NCBI GenBank assembly: GCA_003487005.1
Contig: DNFG01000156.1
Span: 1 to 10,698 of the forward strand
Direction of reading: 5' to 3'
From: Bryobacterales bacterium
GTDB lineage: Bacteria; Acidobacteriota; Terriglobia; Bryobacterales; Bryobacteraceae
Length of the DNA: 10,698 nt
Positions 1-6,209 of this stretch are shown piece after piece (the first letter of the stretch is position 1; each line of letters begins with the position of its first letter). Made by a program: the position numbers and the translations under genes. The notes under the pieces were generated by a model that saw only the letters and a list, made by a program, of their open reading frames with translations, ran no database searches and was not told the DNA's origin.

Positions 1-298
1 GCCCCCATTAATGATCTAGAGCCGACTAACGCCGGTTTTCCACCCCGCCCGTCACCCACACATCCGCCAGGATTTGCGACCAGGGCCAGATTCCATCCCA
101 CCCCGGGGCCCACTCTCACCACCCCGGCTCTGCCCCCAAACCGCTCTCAAGCCTGCAGAATCTCGCCCCGCTCTGTTGATGCCTTCGAGTTTGTGCCCGG
201 CCCGATTGAGAGAGTGGGGCAGATTCAAATGCAGTTCGAACTCTGGCCAAGCTCCCTTTGAAGCCGGTCCGGAGCCTCACTGTGGCCCTGACGGACTT
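1..298. other. Gene-less left flank
   Basis: No coding region can be supported here. The only open frame of note (plus strand, about 74-307) has a proline/arginine/serine-rich low-complexity translation, no recognisable motif and no convincing ribosome binding site. The segment lies downstream of the PAP2 gene, which ends at 299 on the minus strand, so it should contain that gene's 3' end. I found no strong hairpin with a T-tract that would mark a classical terminator. A diverged gene end entering from the left cannot be excluded. Confidence 0.5.
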
Positions 299-1042
299 TC
301 AGAGTAAGGGCAGACAAATCGCCAGAGCGAGCAGGACGACTGTCAATCTCTTGACCACGGTACTCAACTTCTCGGGCGTGACCTTCCCTCGATCGTAGAT
401 CCCATTCGCCGCCGCCACGGCTACGGGGACACAGGCAAGGGTGAGAGCGGCGCCGGCCAGGACATCACTGAGGCTGTGTGCACCCAGCACGATCCGCGAA
501 TCGCAAACGAGACTCGCGACGAGGATGAGCGAGACCTTGACGAGGCGCACGATTGCAGAGAATGACGAGACGATGAGCACAAATAGCTGCGCCAATGCCC
601 GGCATTTCGCGGCGTGTCCAGACGGAAATGACGGACTGCCATATCGGCCCTCCGCCTTTAGCTGCCCTGCCAACTCGGTGATCGGGCGAACCCGCCCCAG
701 AAGTTCCTTCAGCAGTTCCCCCGTCAGAGTGGCGGCGGAGAAGGTGAAGAGCACTACAAGCAGAACCGGGCGATCCGGCCGGAGAGCCGGGAAGCGATGG
801 GAGGCGGCAATCGATACGAGCAGCAGCAGGCAGATGGCGGACATGCCGAAACGGGTAAAAGTTGCGAGAAGGGCGACTATCGCGGGATTGTCCCGCAAAG
901 GATTATGCGCGGGATGAAACTCCCGGTCGAAATCTCCTTCGAACCACAGCAGTAGCGACAGGATTGCCATCGCGACAGAGACGATCATGACGAAGCGCAG
1001 AGCAAACGAGCTCAACCGAAGGGCCGGGAGAGAGGCGTTCAT
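299..1042 (-). CDS. PAP2-family membrane phosphatase
   Basis: A 247-residue integral membrane phosphatase of the type 2 phosphatidic acid phosphatase (PAP2) superfamily. All three signature motifs are present: K112-x6-R119-P120 (KELLGRVRP), P140-S-G-H143 (PSFPSGHA), and S182-R183-x5-H189-x3-D193 (SRIVLGAHSLSD). In this family H189 is the nucleophile that forms the phospho-intermediate and H143 is the general acid. About six hydrophobic segments are visible (roughly residues 12-33, 52-80, 92-112, 148-180, 192-212, 230-247), as in bacterial lipid phosphatases acting on phosphatidic acid, phosphatidylglycerol phosphate or undecaprenyl pyrophosphate. Which lipid it uses cannot be told from sequence. 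The ATG at 1040-1042 is preceded by GGAGG nine bases upstream, a good ribosome binding site. The gene is intact. It has the same orientation as the dehydrogenase upstream but is 273 bases away, so it probably has its own promoter. Confidence 0.94.
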   Translation of the reverse strand: MNASLPALRLSSFALRFVMIVSVAMAILSLLLWFEGDFDREFHPAHNPLRDNPAIVALLATFTRFGMSAICLLLLVSIAASHRFPALRPDRPVLLVVLFTFSAATLTGELLKELLGRVRPITELAGQLKAEGRYGSPSFPSGHAAKCRALAQLFVLIVSSFSAIVRLVKVSLILVASLVCDSRIVLGAHSLSDVLAGAALTLACVPVAVAAANGIYDRGKVTPEKLSTVVKRLTVVLLALAICLPLL

Positions 1043-1315
1043 CGGTTTGAACCTCCGGGCTTGTTGGTGGACGGCGCCGGTAGTCTAACCCCGGACCTGA
1101 CTCGGGCACAGTCAGAGACCGGCGGCGCGACGTACGGGAACGGTACGTGCTGACAGCCTGGGCCTGGTCTCCGAAGAGGTGACGAGCGGCACTCGTTGAG
1201 GCCGCCGCATTCCTGCGCGTATGTTGACGCTCCGTTTGCTAGAAGGGGACCGGCAGAGCGCTTTTCGAACAGGTCTGTCCGCGCCACTTTGACGGGAAGA
1301 CCCGCCCCTGGCCGG
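1043..1315. other. Intergenic region upstream of the PAP2 gene
   Basis: This 273-base gap lies between the stop of the alcohol dehydrogenase gene and the start of the PAP2 gene, both on the minus strand. No reading frame here makes a recognisable protein. It should hold the 3' end of the dehydrogenase transcript and the promoter of the PAP2 gene, but I could not pick out a convincing -35/-10 pair. The one clear structure is the palindrome at 1130-1148, listed separately. The ribosome binding site of the PAP2 gene (GGAGG on the minus strand) lies at about 1052-1056. Confidence 0.5.
1130..1148. promoter_or_regulatory. Short palindrome, possible operator
   Basis: ACGTAC (1130-1135) and GTACGT (1143-1148) form a perfect 6-base inverted repeat around a 7-base spacer. 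It sits about 90 bases upstream of the PAP2 start codon, where an operator could lie. It is too short and lacks a T-tract, so it is not a terminator. A six-base inverted repeat can occur by chance in a sequence of this length; the regulatory role is inference. Confidence 0.25.
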
Positions 1316-2374
1316 CTACTCCGCCTTGAGCGAGGCCATATCGATCGAGAAGCGATACTTCACGTCCGACTTGAGCATCCGTTCGTAGGCCTCATTGAGT
1401 TTCTGAATGGGGATGACTTCGACATCGGCGGTGATGTTCTGCTCGCCGCAGAAATCGAGCATCTCCTGAGTTTCTGCGATGCCGCCGATGAGCGAACCCG
1501 ACAGGCTGCGGCGTGCAAACAGGAGCCCGAATGCGGAGACAGGCAGAGGCTTTTCGGGCGCACCGACGAGCGTGAGGTTGCCGTCGCGGGCGAGCAGTTG
1601 GACGTAGGTGTTGAGGTCGTGATCGGCGGAGACAGCGTCGAGGATGAAATCGAAGCTACCGGCGTGTTTCTGCATTTCGTTGGCGTCGCGCGAGATGACC
1701 ACCTCGTCCGCGCCCAATCGGAGGGCATCATCCCGCTTTCCCGGCGAAGTCGTGAATACGACGACGTGGGCGCCGAGCGCGCGGGCGAACTTCACCGCCA
1801 TGTGGCCCAATCCACCGAGCCCCACGATGCCCACCTTCTTGCCTCTGGTGACGCCCCAGTGTCGCAACGGCGAATAGGTGGTGATGCCGGCGCATAGTAG
1901 CGGCGCGGCGCCGGCGAGTTCTAGATTCTGGGGAATCCGCAGTACGAAGTTTTCATCGACGACGATGCTCTCCGAGTAGCCGCCGTAGGTGATGCCTCCC
2001 AGGTGCCTGTCGGGAAAATTGTAGGTGAGCACCATGGCTGGACAGAACTGCTCGAGACCGGCCTGGCAATTGGGACAGGTCCGGTCGGAATCAACCAGGC
2101 AGCCTACGCCCGCAAGGTCGCCCACCTTGAATTTCGTCACGGCGGATCCCGTGTGGGTCACCCGGCCGACGATCTCGTGGCCTGGGACACACGGATAGAC
2201 CGTCGGCATGATGCTGCTCCACTCGTTCCTCGCCGTGTGCAGGTCAGAATGGCAGATGCCGCAATAGAGAATCTCGATCTGCAGATCGTGATCGGCGGGA
2301 TCACGACGGGGAATGGTGGTGCCGGCCAGTGGCGTCGTTGCGCCGGCGGCGGCGTAGGCTTTGGCGGTTGTCAT
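1316..2374 (-). CDS. Zinc-dependent NAD(P) alcohol dehydrogenase (YahK/cinnamyl-alcohol type)
   Basis: A 352-residue medium-chain dehydrogenase/reductase that should interconvert aldehydes and primary alcohols. It closely resembles E. coli YahK along its length, for example CAGITTYSPLRHW, GGIAETQEMLDFC and AYERMLKSDVKYRF. Catalytic zinc ligands are visible: C41 in GICHSD, H66-E67 in GHE, and C161 in LLCAGIT. The Rossmann motif is GLGGLG (185-190). The second beta strand ends in FTTS rather than an acidic residue, which in this family favours NADPH. The structural zinc site reads D97-C100-C103-C111, so its first cysteine is replaced by aspartate. The start at 2374 was chosen over an in-frame ATG nine codons upstream because AGGAGA lies eight bases before it on the minus strand and because family members begin here. 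It follows the short-chain dehydrogenase by 83 bases and may be cotranscribed with it. The physiological substrate is unknown. Confidence 0.95.
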   Translation of the reverse strand: MTTAKAYAAAGATTPLAGTTIPRRDPADHDLQIEILYCGICHSDLHTARNEWSSIMPTVYPCVPGHEIVGRVTHTGSAVTKFKVGDLAGVGCLVDSDRTCPNCQAGLEQFCPAMVLTYNFPDRHLGGITYGGYSESIVVDENFVLRIPQNLELAGAAPLLCAGITTYSPLRHWGVTRGKKVGIVGLGGLGHMAVKFARALGAHVVVFTTSPGKRDDALRLGADEVVISRDANEMQKHAGSFDFILDAVSADHDLNTYVQLLARDGNLTLVGAPEKPLPVSAFGLLFARRSLSGSLIGGIAETQEMLDFCGEQNITADVEVIPIQKLNEAYERMLKSDVKYRFSIDMASLKAE

Positions 2375-2457
2375 GGTCTGTGTCTCCTGTCGGGGTTCCA
2401 AGGTGTCGAGGGCAGCGGGTGCGTTGCCGCAGCGCGGGGGACGAATAACTGGTTAAC

Positions 2458-3333
2458 TCAATCCATGCCGGTGCGAGCAGCCGGCAGCGGCCGGGCGTTG
2501 AGGCCGAAATCGCGTTCGACTGCCGCGTACCAGGATTCGTCGTCCTGGGCGTTCCAATCCACCCATTGTTCGTCGCTTTGACCGGCTCGCCAAGCAAGAT
2601 AGGGTGCAGCATCAGGACCCGAAAGATGGCGAAGCTGCCAGGTTCCGCTCTCAATAATGTGGCGGACCACAGAGGCGGTCGCCTCGGGCGGCGTCGGGCT
2701 GGAGAGCGATTCGCGGAACAGCCCGGCAAGCCGAACCGAGTGCGGATAAAGCGACCCGTTCGAGCAGGAGATGTCCTGAGCCATGCGGGTATTCTGAATG
2801 CCAGGCTCCACGATGGCAACTCGAATTCCGAAAGGCTTCACCTCGCCGGCCAGCGCCTCGCTCATGGCCTCGACCGCATGCTTGGAAGCGGCGTAGGCGC
2901 CCAGCGGCGCACTGGACATCCGGCCGGAAATGGACGAAATGTTGATAACGCAGCCGCTCCGCCTCTCCCGCATCCGCGGCAGCACCGCCTTGATGCAGCG
3001 AACCGTTCCGAAGTAATTCGTATCCATGACGGCGATGAAGGACTCCATGGATAGTTCTTCCACGGAGCCGTGCACCTCGATCCCCGCATTGTTGACGAGG
3101 ACATCGATTGGCGCTTCGATCGCCGAGAAACAGGAGCGAACGGATTCGTCCGAATCGACATCGAGGGCCCGGATCTCGATGGGCAGATTCTCCTCGGCGG
3201 CAAACTGCCCGAGGCGGGGAGCACCGGCAGGGTTCCGCATCGTGGCAATGACGCGGTGTCCCGCGCGAGCGAGTTCGAGCGCGGTTGCGAAACCGATTCC
3301 CATGCTGCAGCCGGTGATGAGAATGTTACTCAT
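2458..3333 (-). CDS. Classical short-chain dehydrogenase/reductase
   Basis: A 291-residue SDR oxidoreductase. The cofactor motif TGCSMGIG is at 7-14, D59 lies in LDVD, and NNAG is at 81-84. The catalytic tetrad is N106 (TNYFGT), S134 (NISSISG), Y147 and K151 (YAASK). The PG motif after the sixth strand is at 177-178. The first basic position after strand two (ATMRNP) suggests NADP(H). The C-terminal 70 residues, ending in a Trp-rich patch (QWVDWNAQDDESW), extend the usual 250-residue core and are often seen in SDRs acting on bulky or hydrophobic substrates; no substrate can be assigned. The ATG at 3333 is used rather than an upstream in-frame ATG at 3429, because the Rossmann strand begins right after it. 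No Shine-Dalgarno is visible, and a TATACT box lies only 12 bases upstream, so the mRNA may be nearly leaderless. It faces away from the cupin gene and probably leads an SDR-alcohol dehydrogenase unit. Confidence 0.93.
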   Translation of the reverse strand: MSNILITGCSMGIGFATALELARAGHRVIATMRNPAGAPRLGQFAAEENLPIEIRALDVDSDESVRSCFSAIEAPIDVLVNNAGIEVHGSVEELSMESFIAVMDTNYFGTVRCIKAVLPRMRERRSGCVINISSISGRMSSAPLGAYAASKHAVEAMSEALAGEVKPFGIRVAIVEPGIQNTRMAQDISCSNGSLYPHSVRLAGLFRESLSSPTPPEATASVVRHIIESGTWQLRHLSGPDAAPYLAWRAGQSDEQWVDWNAQDDESWYAAVERDFGLNARPLPAARTGMD

Positions 3334-3345
3334 AAGAGTCTGGAA

Positions 3346-3351
3346 AGTATA
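3346..3351 (-). promoter_or_regulatory. Candidate -10 box for the short-chain dehydrogenase
   Basis: On the minus strand TATACT lies 12 bases before the ATG at 3333. Transcription would start about 5-7 bases before the start codon, matching the absence of a Shine-Dalgarno sequence there. No good -35 is seen at the usual distance, only a weak TCGATG-like match at 18 bases. The call is tentative. Confidence 0.3.
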
Positions 3352-3441
3352 GCACGGGCGCAGGCTCGTCATCGATTGTGGTAAAATCCGGCAGTTATTT
3401 TCGCCTACTCGGGACGCAGGCGATTTCACTGTGACGGCATC

Positions 3442-3448
3442 GAGGAGG
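3442..3448 (+). promoter_or_regulatory. Strong ribosome binding site of the cupin gene
   Basis: GAGGAGG is a near-perfect Shine-Dalgarno. It lies one base before the ATG at 3450 and four bases before the overlapping in-frame ATG at 3453, so the second ATG is the likelier start. Such a strong site indicates that the frameshifted gene was until recently, or still is, translated. Confidence 0.6.
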
Positions 3449-3452
3449 AATG

Positions 3453-3997
3453 ATGGGAATAAGATGCGTGGTCACAGGACATGACTCCAGCGGCAAAGCG
3501 GTATTCGCGAGCGATGGCAAAGTCGAACCAATCTCCGTGTCTCTCTTGCCGGGCATCGAATACTATCGGTTGTGGGGAGCGGATCAGCCGTGCCGTTTCC
3601 CGGACGATGGGTTGAAGCCGCCTGCTCCAGGCTATTTCCCGCCGGTCGGCGGTTTCCGTTCGGGCTGTTCCCGCTTGCGCCCGACGGTGCCTCGATCCCG
3701 GACGATCTCGACATGGAGGCGGCCATCAGCAAACTGAATGAAAAGCTTCCAGGCCTTGGCGAACCTCTTGAACCAGATCATCCTGGAATGCATACGACCG
3801 CCACAATTGATTACGAGTACATCGTTTCCGGCCGCTGCGTGCTCGAACTCGATTACGGCGCCACCCGGGAACTTGGGCCTGGCGACACCGTCATTCAGAA
3901 CGGTACGCGGCACGCTTGGCGGAATCCTTTCCGTGAGCCCTGTGTCATCGTCTACGCTCTCGTCGGCGCACACCATGCCAAAGTTTCACATGGCTGA
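3453..3997 (+). pseudogene. Cupin-domain protein gene with a frameshift
   Basis: Two overlapping plus-strand frames together encode one single-domain cupin. The first runs from 3450/3453 to residue 69 (ending YFPPVGGFR). The second, one base out of phase, continues FGLFPLAPDG and then the cupin core. Adding one base at 3657-3661 (probably TT for TTT after CG) joins them into 181 residues, the usual size for this family. Cupin motif 1 includes H114, D120, E122 and G127 (HTTATIDYEYIVSG). Motif 2 is GDTVIQNGTRHAWRN (144-158) with H154. These residues bind a divalent metal in cupins that are enzymes. The ATG at 3453 is preferred to that at 3450 because GAGGAGG (3442-3448) sits four bases before it. 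Unshifted, the product lacks the metal-binding core. The gene diverges from the SDR, with 119 bases between start codons. Either the gene is recently broken or this is a sequencing/assembly indel; both halves are otherwise well conserved, which favours a recent event or an error. Confidence 0.85.
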
Positions 3998-4332
3998 CGG
4001 GCGCAGCACTCCCGGCAGAGACCTCTCGACGATATTCGGTCCTGTCCCGACGTTCCCGGGCTGACCATCCGGCCACGGCCGCACCGGTTTGACGCGCATC
4101 AGAGAACCGCTTGGCCGTGAAGCATGGCAGACAGATCCCTTCTACGTCACGAAACGCCCGGGCGGACTCGTGGCTGCAGGCCTACAGAAAGCGCTTGCGT
4201 TTGCCCCCGCCAGGTTCCCGACCCCCACGGTGGTGGGCGCGGCTCTCGCCTCCAGGATCGCTGGCAAACCACAACATCCCTTCCGTCGCTTGCTCTCCTG
4301 TGCTCTCCTCTCCGACAGTCTTGAATAGGGTT

Positions 4333-4391
4333 GAGGAGGTTGCATGATCATGGCAACCAACGCCGCCAGCGATCGCGCGGCCACCAAGTAG
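4333..4391 (+). other. Shine-Dalgarno plus 15-codon frame, possible decayed gene start
   Basis: GAGGAGG at 4333-4339 is followed four bases later by ATG (4344), with a second in-frame ATG at 4350. The frame MIMATNAASDRAATK stops at TAG (4389-4391). Read through that stop, it continues VFLKYISGGVDSSIKC for about 40 more codons to a TGA. The segment VFLKYISGGVDSSI loosely recalls the first helix of SnoaL/NTF2-like proteins, the same fold as the pseudogene just downstream. This may be the start of another eroded gene, or a short leader reading frame. Neither can be proved from sequence. Confidence 0.25.
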
Positions 4392-4419
4392 GTATTCCTG
4401 AAGTACATCAGCGGAGGGG

Positions 4420-4435
4420 TTGATTCATCAATCAA
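4420..4435. promoter_or_regulatory. Perfect 6-base inverted repeat, possible operator
   Basis: TTGATT-CATC-AATCAA is a perfect palindrome with a 4-base spacer, in an AT-rich pocket within otherwise GC-rich DNA. It lies about 135 bases upstream of the decayed SnoaL-like gene. Its symmetry and base composition fit a binding site for a dimeric regulator, but no cognate regulator can be named. Confidence 0.25.
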
Positions 4436-4570
4436 GTGCCATATTCTGCCACGACGAGAGCCTTCGATGCACCTGGGGCAAACGCGACTCCTGCATGGCA
4501 TCTCTGTCGTGTGGTTGTGACCTGATATCGGGACTCACTGTGCTGCCCTCCTCCGGTAGAATCGAGCCCG

Positions 4571-4979
4571 ATGTTATCTGACTCCTTGGACCTGAGGGAC
4601 GTCGCGACGCACCACACCGCGAGCTAGTGCAGCCAGAAACCCGAGAATGTCGCCGAATTCTGCTCGCCGCAAGGCGCGCTCCGGGTCAATGATGGCCCTC
4701 CTGCCATCGGGCGGAACGACAATCGCCGCGGTGGCACGATCCTTCATCGCTGCGTTCCTCGACCTCCGCGTCGTCATGACAGACGTCCGGATCGAGACGG
4801 GAGCGCCGGAGTACCACTGGACTCTTTCCTGAACCGGCACCATGCCAGGAGGGACGGGGAGTGGGGTCCTCGTCAGCGGCTTCGTGCGATGGTCCCTCGG
4901 AGGGGACGGACAAATCGCTTCGTCTCAAGGCCATTTCGATTCGGTTGAATATAGCCGGCAATTGGAACACGGGGCCTAA
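4571..4979 (+). pseudogene. Decayed SnoaL/NTF2-like protein gene (two nonsense codons and a +1 frameshift)
   Basis: Read continuously, this stretch encodes a complete small SnoaL/NTF2-like (polyketide-cyclase fold) protein of about 135 residues. The first part, ATG 4571 to 4720, gives CSQKPENVAEFCSPQGALRV and then NDGPPAIGRND. It contains TAG at 4625-4627 exactly where relatives have tryptophan (AWCSQ), a TGG-to-TAG change. One extra base near 4715-4722 shifts the frame, which resumes as IAAVARSFIAAFLDLRVVMT and then DVRIETGAPEYHWTLS. TGA at 4830-4832 replaces the glycine of the family motif (HWTL-S-G-T-N-T-G-P-G-G-T-G). The same frame continues through PGGTG, VSGF, W and SLGGDGQIASSQGHFDSVEY, then SRQLEHGA, to TAA at 4977-4979. 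Relatives are usually 130-140 residues. Several conserved positions are also altered, for example NTG to GTM and the Arg/Glu residues of the RVRISGFEEW region. This indicates real decay rather than a single sequencing error. Members include ketosteroid-isomerase-like and cyclase enzymes; the ancestral activity is unknown. Confidence 0.85.
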
Positions 4980-5046
4980 CCATGCGATCGGCGCCGCGGC
5001 GGTCAGGAATCAGGCTCCAGGACGAAGTCGGCGCAGCCGAAACGAA

Positions 5047-6168
5047 TCACGCCTGCATCACGCCGGTCTGCGATGCGTCATAGCCGGCCAAAACTTCCAG
5101 TTTTCGCCGCAGCTTCGCTTTCATGAGAACATCCAGGAAACTCTGGACGGCGGGCAGATCGAGATTCCTGCGGCGGATGACGAAGTCATAACGCTCGCTT
5201 TGCACAGGGATGAAGCCGAGTCCGAAAGCCTGCGCGGCGGCGCGCGTGGCGATGCAGCAGTCTGCCTGCCCCGCGTGCACCGCGTAGGCAGCGGCCAGGT
5301 GGCCGAAGGCAATCCGATCATAGCCCTTGACCTTCGCGGTGGGGATTCCGGCTTGGGCGAGCAAGTGGTCGAGTAGTGCCCGGCTGCCCGCGCCCACCTC
5401 GCGGTTCACCAGCCGGATCCTGGGCCGGGCCAGATCCGCCGCGGTCCTGATGCTTGCCGGATTGCCCTTGGCCGTCACGTAGCCTTCCTCCCAACGCGCG
5501 AAGGTGACGACCGCGAAGTCCTCGCCCGGATAGTCGCGCCGCAGGATCGGCAGATTAAACTCACCGGTTTCGGCGTCCTTCAGATGGCTGCCTGCGACGT
5601 GGACCTTACCGTCGAGAAGCCAGTTCAGGGCGAGCCGGCTCGAGGCGGCGGCAGAGATCACCTCGACGCCCGCTTCGCGTTCGACCATGCGCGCCAGCAG
5701 GCCGGTGGCGGGGTCGCAGCCCGCCAGTACCAGGCGTTTCGTGGAGCCCTCTTCCGGGGAGAACACCATGAGTTCGACGGTGCCGCTCTTGCGCCCGGGC
5801 TTGGCGATGATGCCGTCGGCTTCCGGGAGAAAGTAGGGCGCGGCGTTCACCGGAACGCCCACCACCCGATCGCCCATCCGGCAGACCCGCACGCCTTGCC
5901 CGGCGACCGGCGCGCTTGGGCTGAGCACCTCGGCCTTGATCGGTTTTCGCTGGAAGGGTCCCTCGGCTTCGAGCGTGAACAGGGCATCGACCGCCACTTC
6001 GAGCTCATGCGCCAGCCGCAGCGCCACCTCGGTGTTGGGGACAAACGAGCCAGCTTCAATCGCATAGATGGTCTGTCGGCTCACACCTACCCGTTTCGCC
6101 AGTTCGGCCGCCCCGATACCGCGGCCGCGGCGGACAGACCCAAGTTGGTTCTTTACGCTCGATTGCAT
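5047..6168 (-). CDS. XRE-type HTH regulator with PBP-like ligand-binding domain
   Basis: A 373-residue one-component transcription regulator. Residues about 18-62 are an XRE/Cro-type helix-turn-helix (AAELAKRVGVSRQTIYAIEAG, recognition helix at 29-37, then VALRLAHELEVAVDALF). After a linker, residues about 145-360 form a periplasmic-binding-protein-like domain. It carries hallmarks such as VAGSHLKDAETGEFN (191-205), LVNREVGAGSRALLDHLL (253-270), and AAAYAVHAGQADCCIATRAA followed by FGLGFIPVQSERYDFVI. This domain class (PBP_like, as in molybdate-related proteins and next to MoeA-like modules) binds a small ligand in the cytoplasm, perhaps an oxyanion; the ligand here is unknown. The ATG at 6168 is the only ATG directly ahead of the HTH. 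The upstream GGGG is a weak ribosome binding site. A longer in-frame reading into the receptor region has no domain support. The gene starts 41 bases after the receptor's stop on the same strand, so cotranscription is likely. No clear terminator follows it. Confidence 0.92.
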   Translation of the reverse strand: MQSSVKNQLGSVRRGRGIGAAELAKRVGVSRQTIYAIEAGSFVPNTEVALRLAHELEVAVDALFTLEAEGPFQRKPIKAEVLSPSAPVAGQGVRVCRMGDRVVGVPVNAAPYFLPEADGIIAKPGRKSGTVELMVFSPEEGSTKRLVLAGCDPATGLLARMVEREAGVEVISAAASSRLALNWLLDGKVHVAGSHLKDAETGEFNLPILRRDYPGEDFAVVTFARWEEGYVTAKGNPASIRTAADLARPRIRLVNREVGAGSRALLDHLLAQAGIPTAKVKGYDRIAFGHLAAAYAVHAGQADCCIATRAAAQAFGLGFIPVQSERYDFVIRRRNLDLPAVQSFLDVLMKAKLRRKLEVLAGYDASQTGVMQA

Positions 6169-6209
6169 CGCTCGTCGCCCCAATGTAGCGCAGTCCGCGG
6201 AGACTGGAA

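Larger units (their letters stand above)
3998..4570. other. Gene-less stretch between two damaged genes
   Basis: These 573 bases contain no gene I recognise. The longest plausible plus-strand frame (about 4065-4328, starting codons TTG at 4089 or nearby) gives a fairly protein-like sequence (GREAWQTDPFYVTKRPGG, then AFAPARFPTPTVVGAALA) with about 65% G+C at third positions, only slightly above the local background. It has no start codon with a ribosome binding site and no motif I can name. The minus-strand frame at 4142-4501 looks like noise. Also present are a strong Shine-Dalgarno with a 15-codon frame at 4333-4391 and a palindrome at 4420-4435, both listed separately. Because damaged genes lie on each side, eroded remains of further genes are the most likely content. 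Confidence 0.45.

Noticed and set aside
1196..1897. Plus-strand 233-codon frame over the alcohol dehydrogenase
   Set aside because: It is antisense to a clear zinc dehydrogenase, has no motif and an unlikely composition.
3382..3387. TAAAAT as a -10 box for the cupin gene
   Set aside because: No acceptable -35 hexamer lies 15-19 bases upstream. A single AT-rich hexamer is not enough.
3657..3661. Programmed ribosomal frameshift in the cupin gene
   Set aside because: There is no slippery heptamer, no stimulatory structure or internal Shine-Dalgarno at suitable spacing, and cupins of this type are normally read in one frame. Mutation or sequencing error is simpler.
4142..4501. Minus-strand 119-codon frame in the gene-less stretch
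   Set aside because: It has no ribosome binding site, no recognisable family and an incoherent composition, and it overlaps the plus-strand features that have better support.
4647..4832. Plus-strand 61-codon ORF as an independent small gene
   Set aside because: It is the middle of the decayed SnoaL-like gene. Its first 25 codons are in the wrong frame relative to the family, and its stop is the nonsense codon at 4830.
4625..4832. Stop-codon recoding (pyrrolysine or selenocysteine) in the SnoaL-like gene
   Set aside because: A TAG, a TGA and a frameshift in one small gene, at Trp and Gly positions and with no selenocysteine-type context, fit decay and not recoding.
5028..5040. TCGGC-GCA-GCCGA hairpin after the HTH regulator as a terminator
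   Set aside because: It has only five base pairs and no T-tract on the minus strand, so it is too weak to call.
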